A program made the position numbers and the translations under genes. This document shows, piece by piece, positions 57,001-64,000 of a DNA stretch of 64,000 bases (within the stretch, counting starts at the first letter, position 1; each line of letters begins with the position of its first letter). Under the pieces are notes generated by a model. It had not been told where the DNA came from. It did not search any database and was given only the letters and a program-made list of their open reading frames with translations. The stretch is from Cordilura impudica (lineage: Eukaryota > Arthropoda > Insecta > Diptera > Scathophagidae): NCBI GenBank assembly GCA_963682025.1, contig OY821521.1, positions 96,766,051 through 96,830,050 on the forward strand, read 5' to 3'.

Positions 57001-60000
57001 AATAAGAACGCTATTACTGCTACACAAAATTATATATACACGTGCACCGCCTTACTTGTCCGAAAGATTACTTTTTGCACGTTCACCAAGATCGAACGAT
57101 ATCATACACTTAAGATATCGAAGCTTAATATCTGAGTGGCAGTTCTATATTAATTCAGTTCGTCTTTGGAACATGCTACCCTCGTCCATTCAATTTATAA
57201 GCAACGCTCAGCAATTTAGGAAAGAACTATTTCAATTTCACTCATAATTAATTAAATGTAATTGATTTCAGCTCTCATTTATATATATATTTTGTTTCTT
57301 TAAAAAAAAAAATTATTTCTTTTATATTTATATTTATTTATTTATATATTTTTATTAAATTAACCCATTATGCTTCATATGTTTTAATCATTTTTTTATT
57401 ATTAATTTTTTATCTTTTTGGGTTTTATTTATTAAATTAATTTTTTTTTTCTGTTATACTGTGTACTATTTATATACTGTGTGTTTTTAAATGTACTTAT
57501 TCATCATTACTTTGTAAAAATCCATTACTTTAATTATAAGATTGTAAATCTTGTTGTAATGGAAAAATAATGAAATAAATTAAATTACATTAAATTTCAT
57601 TTAGCATTTCTAGAAATAAATACCAAATAAGTAGTTTTACTTACCTTTACCAATTAATCCATTTTCGGAACATGTTTGTTTTACAATAATTACTCTAGAG
57701 AATTTGTGCCAAGGGTTGGGATATTTAAAGGTAAAAAATCATTTTTGTTACAAAAATAAATTACAACCGCCCATAAAATTTTATATAATTTTTATTGAAT
57801 CATTCATAACAAATTGCGTCTTTAAAGCGCTGCTTATTATCAGAAGTTTTTTTTTTTAAATTTATTATGAACGTTTATTGTCTACATTTTTATGGTCTTT
57901 CTCACAATCTTATCGCACAATAGTTTTGATAAAAAAAAAATAATAACGATAAGAGCTTGATAAAATATTCAACTAAATAAAAATGTCTTTATTTTTTATC
58001 TAGGTATACACAGTTGACTCAAAAAGTGAGTGCTCGCCATTAGTTTTAAAATTTAAATGGATTGTTTTATAACAAAAATATATTAAAAGAACCTCAGTTA
58101 TTTTCGTTATTGAAGAAGATGATTAAAATTTTCTTTTAAAAAACAAAAAAAAAAAAAAGTAAAAAAATATAAAATTTTATCGTTTATAGAAAGGGTCTTA
58201 GGTGCAAATAATTGTTTACAGAAAATAATGCTATACTCATATGTGGACTAGACAAAAAAATTGACCGATCCTGACCATATTTGGTACACTTATTTTGTGC
58301 AAAACATAAGTATACAAGCCAAATTTGAGAGAAATCTGTGCATCATTTTTATTTTTTGATAGATTTAAGTGAAGATGGGACTATGACTATCAATAGATTT
58401 AATTAACACACACTAATCAAATTTTACCGTGGTATGTATAATAGGGTACGTTCGTATATGCAGTAAATTTGTTCATCAAATTTATATGCCAAGTTTTATT
58501 GCTGATGCGTGATCAGTTGTTGCAGATGCTTTGTTACTGCTCAACAATTGCACACAGTTTGCTTTTTAGAACGATTTGCAAAAAGATAAAAAGCAACATG
58601 TTCACCACAATAATATTAACAAGTATTGAAAATCGTGATTCTAAAAATGACAACTTTTGGTTAACTTATAATAAAAACAAAATTAAAAGAAAGATGAAAC
58701 GACTTTTGGTTATTAGAAATCAATTAAAACGAAAAAAAGACGGATTCCTAAAATAAAAAATTACTTTGAAATAATAAAACGATTTATATAAATTTGTATT
58801 AACAATTTTTATATAATGCACTACTTAATCTTCCATTCTGCACCAATGTCTAAATTTTTTTAAGCTTCGCGCTCTATTGCATCAGTAATTAAAATGATGC
58901 CATAGTTGCAAAAATTTGCGGCAGCATTGTCAATTGTTTGCAGAAAAAAGCTTTTGACGGAAATCAGTGCTGCCAAGTGATGGTTTTTTGAACGTTTTAC
59001 TTTTATTATGCTGTAGTGATGCATAACTACTGCATTTACGAACGTACCCATAATTTGGATCTTAAGGCAGTTTAAGTCGATCTCATAGGGGTCATATTTA
59101 TGGGGACTAGGTCTGAACATGCACCGATTTTTACCATTTTCAAAAGCGTTCGTCCTATGGTCGATGAAATCTTTGATCAAAAGATATTCATATTTGCGAC
59201 CTCTAGTTTCATGAAAGGCTTCCATGAACACACAGACGGGCAGACGGATGTAACTCAGAAAGTGATTCAGAAAGTAACTCCAAAAGTGATTCCGAATCGA
59301 TAGGTGTAATAGAAGATGGGTCTAGGTCAATTAGAAACATCACCACAAGCTCATTATAAAAACAAATAAGAAAATTTAGTCGGTATATACCGACAAATAT
59401 ATGCAAAATTTTTGCAGATTTATATGGGGACTATGACTAAACATTGTCCTACAGGATTTATTTTTTGACTATTGATTATTGGGTATAATATACATACATG
59501 TACCAAAATTATCGATATATATATGATAATCGGGATCTTACGACCATGTTAGTCCGTCTGTAGGGGGTATTTGCATGAGGCTAGGTGTGATTATGAACCA
59601 ACTTCAATAGCGTTTATCCTATGTTGGATAAAAGCTCATATACTAACTTTCATCAAAATATATTCATATTTGCGATGCACGGACATCGCTAATCAACTTA
59701 GAAAGTGATTATGAGGCGACCGGTAAAATAAGAGGTCGGTCTAGGTTAAATATTTTTGGTGGTTACAAACATCAGCACAAACTATACGCTACACCAATAT
59801 GTGGTCAGGGTATAAATACATAATTTTACCTTCAGTTAGTGCTCATTTATTCCTTTTTTACATGCCTGGAAAAATAACAACAAATTATTATCAGATATAG
59901 TGAAATAAGAAATATAATAAAGGGTGATCAATTTCGAGGTTCCCTACTTTTTTAAAGAAAAAAAAAAAACACGGAAAGTTAAAATTTAATGGGGAATGTT

Positions 60001-62163
60001 TATTAACATTTGAAAGAACATTCTTTGGCATTTATTTTTTGAAGATTATGTCTATCAAATGTTGGCCGCGGGTACGTCTCAGTCCATCCGCTGAGTACAA
60101 TTTTCGATGGACCGATGATTCCACCGGCCCACAACCACACCAAACCGTTGGTTTTTCTGGATGAAGTGGCAATTTTACTTGTTTACATACCCATTGAGCC
60201 AGAAATGGGCCTCATCGCTGAACAAAATTTGGCTCGAAAACGTCGGATCTTCTTGGAACTTTTCAAGAGCCCAAAGAGCGAAGCGATGTCGCTTGGGAAG
60301 GTCGGGCGGCTTCAGTTCTTGCACAAGCTGTATTTTGTACCCTTTCAATTTAAGATCTCGACGTAAAATGCGCCAAGTCGTTCCATACGTCAGTCCGAGT
60401 TGCTGCGAACGGCGCCGAATCGACTCTTCACGGTTTTCGTGTACACTCTCAGCTAAGGCCGCTATATTTTCTTCACTGGACGTGGTCTATTCGGTCGAAT
60501 ATTATCCAATAATGAATGTTGGGTCTCCAGATGGGTGATGGTGTTGCGAATAGTACGCTCAGTAGGCCGATTATGTTGACCATAAGTTGAGCGAAGTGCA
60601 CGAAACACATTCTTCACAGAACGTGAATTTTTGTAATAAAGTTGAACGATTTGTAAACGTTGTTCAGGCGTAAGTCTTTCCATGATGAAATGCCAAACAA
60701 TACTTAGCAAAAATAACATGACAGCATGACACGACTCACACGTGATCTGTCAAAAAAAGGCTATTGAAAAAAGTATCTCTACTTGGATCACCCGGCATTA
60801 ATAATTTTGAAGTCTGACTCTGAATTATAGGGTCAGAAGTTTCATAGGAAGGTACTTTGGTTTCGATATTATCGATATGTCTTCGAAAGAAGAATATTAA
60901 AAATATTAAAATTCCCTGTCTAACATTGGAGAGATAGTCAGAAGACCCTATTCCACATTTAAAAAAAATGTGGACGCCCTCAAGCATTTCACGTGGTTAC
61001 CGTAATTGAATCTTTAACAAACGGATTTGTCCGGATTGGACAAGACGAAGAAACTTACATAGGCTAAAGCGATCAAAATTATTCAATCAAGTTCTGGAAT
61101 TGGAAGATTTTTACGAACGAAGACAAATTAAATATTTATGGCAATGATGGAGAAAGGAAGGTGAAGAAAAATATATGTGTCCTACTTTAAATATGGAGTT
61201 CCATAAGTTTTGGTGTGGGGATGTAAGAGTGCTACCGGTACCGGAAACTTACATATAATAGATATTAGACCACAGAAAATAATCTCTAGTGCAAAAAAAA
61301 CGGGATTACTAAACAACAATCTTCACAAAGAACAACGATCCGAAGCACACGGCTGCAAATACTAAATTGTCACTTCTTTACAATATCACACAATTGTTGA
61401 AAACTCTTCCCCACTATTCAAACAGTAATCCAATATAAAATCCCTGGGAGAATTTGGAAAGAAGAGTCAGAGAGAGAGAGAGAAAAAAAGAACAAAAATT
61501 GATTTAATTAAAGCCATCCAGTAAGAATGATACCAAATTGCAACACAACACCAATTATTATTTCTTTTATTCCTAGAAGAATAAAGCAATAATTAGTTTG
61601 CTCTTCAAGTAAATATTTTATTTATTTATTTTAAAGATATCTTACAAAGATTAATTTATAAAATACATGTACGGAAATACTCTACAAGACAGGTTATGCA
61701 GCTGTTTCAGGTCGATGCAGGAAACCTCATCCGTAATCAAAAACAGGAGATAGTTGGTTTGTTAACAAATGAAATTCATATATAATTTTAATAATTCAGT
61801 TATGGTTACTGATGGTTACTGATAAAACAGCTGTATCCTCTACCCTGCAGCTTGTGCTAAGGTTTTTGCTATGCTAAAAGTAAATCATTTGATCTTGAGC
61901 TTGATTAATTGCCAACTCCATCAAATTACAAAAATTTATAAAATAATGTATAAAAACTTATTTGCAATATGAAATAAAAGTGTGCGCCCACTTTATGAGT
62001 CAACTGTGTGTAGTTTTCTAATTTACAACTTTTTTCATTTTTCTCTCTCTTTTTTAGCCTCTACTGTTGTGTTTGTTTACCATATTGCGCTGGAAGTTGT
62101 ATGAGATCACATCACTACTGTGGTAATTGTGGTAAATTTCTGGGAACTTATGATAATGTTTAG
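50606..62163 (+). CDS. LITAF-domain protein, gene 3 (three exons, 203 aa)
   Basis: Exons are 50606-50975, 53791-53926 and 62058-62163, joined by GT-AG introns of 2815 and 8131 nt (GTAAGT at both donors, TTTTTTAG at both acceptors). The frame is continuous across both junctions. The product begins MEKHSSRNNFNCN. It has the PPxY motif APPPSYDQAIGN (about residues 43-54), a Thr run, a Pro/Gln-rich region (SPIPPPPQQQQPIYHQQPP), then VYLTCPACNIQKLTRIEYEP, the hydrophobic segment THLMAALLCLFGLYCCVCLP, and SHHYCGNCGKFLGTYDNV before TAG. The domain is intact. It is likely an endosomal or lysosomal membrane protein able to bind WW-domain ubiquitin ligases. Exon 2 has the same length and phases as in gene 2. 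The A-rich leader before 50606 has no upstream ATG in its last 200 bases except around 50573. The introns are expanded by an AATTTTT array, a non-LTR element, a mariner and M fragments. Confidence 0.92.
51323..51460. repeat. Inverted repeat around GGGCTCATCGCGAT in gene 3 intron 1
   Basis: GGGCTCATCGCGAT (51324) and ATCGCGATGAGCCC (51435) can pair with a ~100-nt loop. No element ends are visible. Confidence 0.5.
51660..51905 (+). repeat. Tandem GTGACTGTGCGTGACTAT units, gene 3 intron 1
   Basis: Two ~125-bp units contain GTGACTGTGCGTGACTAT, CACA(A/G)CAAGTCTAT and CAGATCGATCGGAT(G/A)AGGG. The same block forms the middle of the fold-back element at 15469-16077, so this is a partial relative. 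Confidence 0.6.
52283..52345 (+). repeat. Family R head fragment
   Basis: AACAAGTAAGAGTGTTAAATT, the palindrome TTCGGCTGTGCCGAA, then GATACCCTCCACC, running straight into the heptamer array. Confidence 0.75.
52346..53575. repeat. (AATTTTT)n heptamer satellite, ~1.2 kb, in gene 3 intron 1
   Basis: There are about 110 almost perfect tandem copies from roughly 52370 to 53160, then increasingly variant units (AATGTTT, CATTTTT, GTTTTTA) to 53575. It is flanked by family R head sequence on the left and by TTACGTCTTACATGTTACGC on the right. It adds strong A/T strand asymmetry to the intron. Confidence 0.95.
53969..54027. repeat. (TA)n microsatellite just after gene 3 exon 2
   Basis: About 28 TA units start 45 bp downstream of the exon 2 donor. 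Confidence 0.95.
54433..57595 (+). mobile_element. Nearly intact non-LTR retrotransposon EN-RT gene in gene 3 intron 2
   Basis: One frame of 937 codons (54433-57247) is interrupted by a single extra base near 54735. N-terminal AP-endonuclease motifs are CHINAQSLKNKIDEF, CVSETWFNES, GGVAIYVN and IICGDFNSN, and TLLDIFFVSN and SKHDLIFL complete it. RT motifs are YRPIAILPYLSKVFE, NRQSGFRPQHSC, FLVLLDHSKAFDTVDHEVL, LKGVPQGSILGPLLFSIYIN and MYADDVQLYIS, so the catalytic aspartates are intact. The C-terminal part ends QFRKELFQFHS. The 3' UTR runs to about 57595 with TGAAATAAATTAAAT-like repeats. It is of the CR1/Jockey superfamily. No ORF1 is found upstream, so the copy is 5' truncated or of a single-ORF type. 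It is in sense orientation to the host gene. Confidence 0.88.
57596..58220. other. Gene 3 intron sequence, nothing recognised
   Basis: AT-rich intronic DNA with no repeat match seen. Confidence 0.4.
58225..59815 (+). mobile_element. Several family M fragments in gene 3 intron 2
   Basis: Partial copies lie at about 58225-58460 (TTGACCGATCCTGACCATATT, GATTTAAGTGAAGAT) and 58995-59335 (GGGGACTAGGTCTGAACATG, CACAGACGGGCAGACGG). A diverged, nearly full one at 59366-59815 starts AACAAATAAGAAAATTTAGTCGG and ends CCAATATGTGGTCAGGGTATA. The frames at 58469-58756 and 58860-59231 lie in or between these and show no domain. Confidence 0.6.
59922..60793 (-). mobile_element. Mariner-type transposon, internally deleted, 872 bp
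   Basis: The ends GGGTGATC (59922) and GATCACCC (60793) are inverted. The minus-strand transposase starts MERLTPEQRLQIVQLYYKNS near 60684. It shifts frame at VKKI (60462), then reads ESIRRRSQQLGLTYGTTWRI, ELKPPDLPKRHRFALWALEK and ILFSDEAHFWLNGYVN (catalytic Asp). It reaches a stop and then jumps to the C-terminal RRTRGQHLIDIIFKK. The whole DDE second half between GGIIGP and the C-terminus is missing. It is dead, but its ends may still be mobilisable. Confidence 0.82.
60794..62057. other. Gene 3 intron 2, distal part, nothing recognised
   Basis: There are no motifs beyond a GAGAGAGAGAGAGA run near 61472. A T-rich tract precedes the exon 3 acceptor. Confidence 0.4.
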
Positions 62164-62259
62164 CATTGAAACATTTTGTTGGTGTAGTGTCCATATTTAT
62201 ATTATTATATTCATTATTTCAAAATTATTGTGAATGATGAAATCCAGAATGTTGTATAA

Positions 62260-62265
62260 AATAAA
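62260..62265 (+). terminator. Putative poly(A) signal of gene 3
   Basis: AATAAA lies about 97 bp after the gene 3 stop codon, the first such hexamer downstream on the plus strand. Confidence 0.6.
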
Positions 62266-62659
62266 CTTTACTTATTTTTATTATTATTATGTATTGTTGT
62301 AATTATTGTTAAACAATTTTGGATATTTCTTTGTTTGTACAAAATCTTAAAAAATTTAACGAATACAAGAAACCAATACATGTTCCCATATGTAAATATA
62401 GATAAACCTATATACCTATACACAGTGTGTATTACACACAACAAATAGTGGTAGCATTTCCTATAATTGTTATTCCCCTTGGCGTTGTTGTTTGAAAACG
62501 AAATAAAAACGACAGCTTAGCGTTATCGATATTTATCGGAAATATATCATTATTCTTCATTTGGAAATAAAGATAGTAACGACAAAGAAACATTCTTTCT
62601 CTGTCGTCGCCATATTTAGCATCAAAATTGAAATGACTAAAACAAAATAAATTAACACA

Positions 62660-63260
62660 AGTAAAAAAATTATAGACGATCTAGGCCGTCTATGCGATAC
62701 CCTATACCATGCTTTTAGATAATTTGTCTTAGGTCTAACTAATTGGATATAGAAAATAAGCAAAAACCAAATCTTAGTGGAATTTTTAAAAATTTTTTTT
62801 TTTTTTTGACTGGAGATCTGAAAAAGTTAATAACGGATGATATTTTTTATGGGGACTAGGTCAAAAATGGGGCCAATTTGACCTTATTAGTTACGTCATT
62901 TATCTTTTGCAAAACCATTTGCAAAACAAATATGAGAAAACTCTGTGCAATATTTTTGTTTTTTGATAGGTTTAAGTGAAGATCCGGAATCAGCTGTATA
63001 TGAGGCTATGTCTAAGAATTGTATAACAGGGTTTATTTTTGGTCAATGGATGTTATAAACACACAAAAACCAAATTTTACCGGGATCTGTATAATAATGT
63101 GGACCTTATGTCTTTTTAAATCCATTTCACAGGGGGTCATTTGTATGGGGACTAGGTGTGAAAATTCACCGATTTTCACCAATAGCGATTTTCACCAAGG
63201 GGTAGGTGAAAGATTTTTGTGGTTCAAACATCAACACGAAGTCATTATACCCTGACCAAC
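62660..63260 (+). mobile_element. Family M diverged copy (M12)
   Basis: AACACAAGTAAAAAAATTATAG, then the altered hairpin CGATCTAGGCCGTCTATG and GATACCCTATACCATGC. It continues in family order to GTCATTATACCCTGACC. The GTCY tract is missing. Confidence 0.7.
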
Positions 63261-63360
63261 AAAACAGAAGCCAGAAAACGTTTCTTACATTGAATCTGGA
63301 ATGGTGAAGATATTAATGTTCTGTCGTAACATCTTACTATACATATATACATACATACAT

Positions 63361-64000
63361 GGGGCGCTTCATGTCAAGTGACCCAACTTTTGAAACCTAT
63401 GTCTTCCGATCGGGATGAAATTTGCACCAAGGTTAGCCCTATTGGATAGTAGTTTAAAGACAATTTTTCAACAAAATCGGTCAAGAACTCATACATGTAA
63501 CTTTTTATATATTGCTCTTAGCAAAATTTCTCCCAAATTGTTTACATAGCTATTTCTTCAATCTTTCGGAAAAAAAATTAAAAAAAAACAAAATGTTAGA
63601 CTTTTTTTTTGCAAAAGCAAAAAGTTTTTGACTTTTTTGCATATGCACTAATTTGAATTGATTCCTTTTAGTGTGTAAGTGTTTCCAAAACCTTAAAAAT
63701 AAAATATACATATACTTAGGAAGTAGACAAATTAACCTTTCCGACGGTATGTTACATACCTAACTAAAATTTCATACCTTAGATACTGTAATACCCGCAA
63801 TATGTTAAATATAATATGTCACTTTTTTTCTATTGAAATGTTGAAAATTTATTTTTATTTATTTATTTGTAATAATAGTTAAATTAATATATAATAATAA
63901 TAAAAATAAAAATAAAAAAAAAACAATTTTATAAAATCTAATTTTAATGACATTAGATCCATTTATAACATAACTATTTTTTTAATTAATTTATTGTAGC
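63361..64000 (+). mobile_element. Second copy of the long-inverted-repeat transposon (left arm, cut by window end)
   Basis: GGGGCGCTTCATGTCAAGTG, then GTCTTCCGATCGGGATG and onward through ACATTAGATCCATTTATA and TTAATTTATTGTAGC. It matches 6446-7262 in order, though shorter in places. The transposase-like gene, if kept, would begin beyond 64000. Confidence 0.82.

Noticed and set aside
58469..58756. 95-codon Lys-rich frame in gene 3 intron 2
   Set aside because: Adjoins family M fragments, has no domain, and its Lys/Ile/Asn content is that of AT-rich noncoding DNA.
1..64000. CRISPR arrays, rRNA or tRNA genes
   Set aside because: Repeats present are interspersed mobile elements and heptamer satellite, without spacer-repeat regularity. 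No tRNA-like cloverleaf or rRNA core motif was noticed on either strand, though tRNA detection by eye is unreliable.

Overview
The window looks like nuclear DNA of a higher fly (Brachycera, probably a calyptrate). It is strongly AT-rich, with short and long GT-AG introns. It carries three paralogous LITAF-domain genes and a dense load of insect-type transposable elements (hAT, Harbinger-like, mariner/Tc1, Helitron/DINE-like, CR1/Jockey-type non-LTR). There is no bacterial gene organisation, no CRISPR array, no rRNA and no tRNA that I could recognise. The species assignment is inference.

Host genes. Gene 1 (+, 11758-12078, two exons, 77 aa), gene 2 (-, 21315-23723, three exons, 146 aa) and gene 3 (+, 50606-62163, three exons, 203 aa) each encode a zinc-binding LITAF domain: a CPxC half, a hydrophobic membrane-insertion segment, and a C-terminal HYCxxC half. 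All three share a phase-2 intron inside the hydrophobic segment. Genes 2 and 3 also share a 136-nt middle exon and an N-terminal PPxY motif, so they are ancient duplicates. LITAF proteins act on the cytosolic face of late endosomes and lysosomes. None of the three appears whole as a single open reading frame; they were assembled by following splice sites and reading frame.

Transposon landscape by region. 1-10.2 kb: part of a large noncoding repeat (family R), a degraded non-LTR element, a MITE split by a hAT MITE, a transposon with ~577-bp inverted repeats and a broken transposase-like gene, and a Helitron-like end. 10.2-13.4 kb: gene 1 and its upstream region. 13.4-21.1 kb: hairpin-headed repeats (family M), Helitrons, a fold-back element, a degraded RT gene, and a 2.65-kb hAT element nested in a Helitron with a clear 8-bp target duplication. 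21.3-23.8 kb: gene 2. 24-35 kb: non-LTR remnants, Tc1-like remnants and MITEs. 35.4-43.2 kb: the least repeat-like DNA, with two similar TATA-containing tracts, followed by R, M and Tc1 copies. 43.2-50 kb: a near-complete R copy interrupted by M, a heptamer array, and a complete 601-bp Helitron. 50.6-62.2 kb: gene 3, whose introns hold a ~1.2-kb (AATTTTT)n array, an almost intact 2.8-kb EN-RT gene with one frameshift, and a deleted mariner. 62.6-64 kb: another M copy and the start of a second copy of the long-inverted-repeat transposon.

Most of the window is therefore mobile DNA inserted into itself. The nested insertions are useful because they define element ends exactly and give an order of events. 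I found no convincing new enzymatic system. The most unusual observations are the shared terminal architecture of families R and M, the flank-sharing heptamer arrays, the UAAUG stop-start overlap in a PHD-containing non-LTR element, and the paired promoter-like tracts at 36.6 and 43.1 kb.
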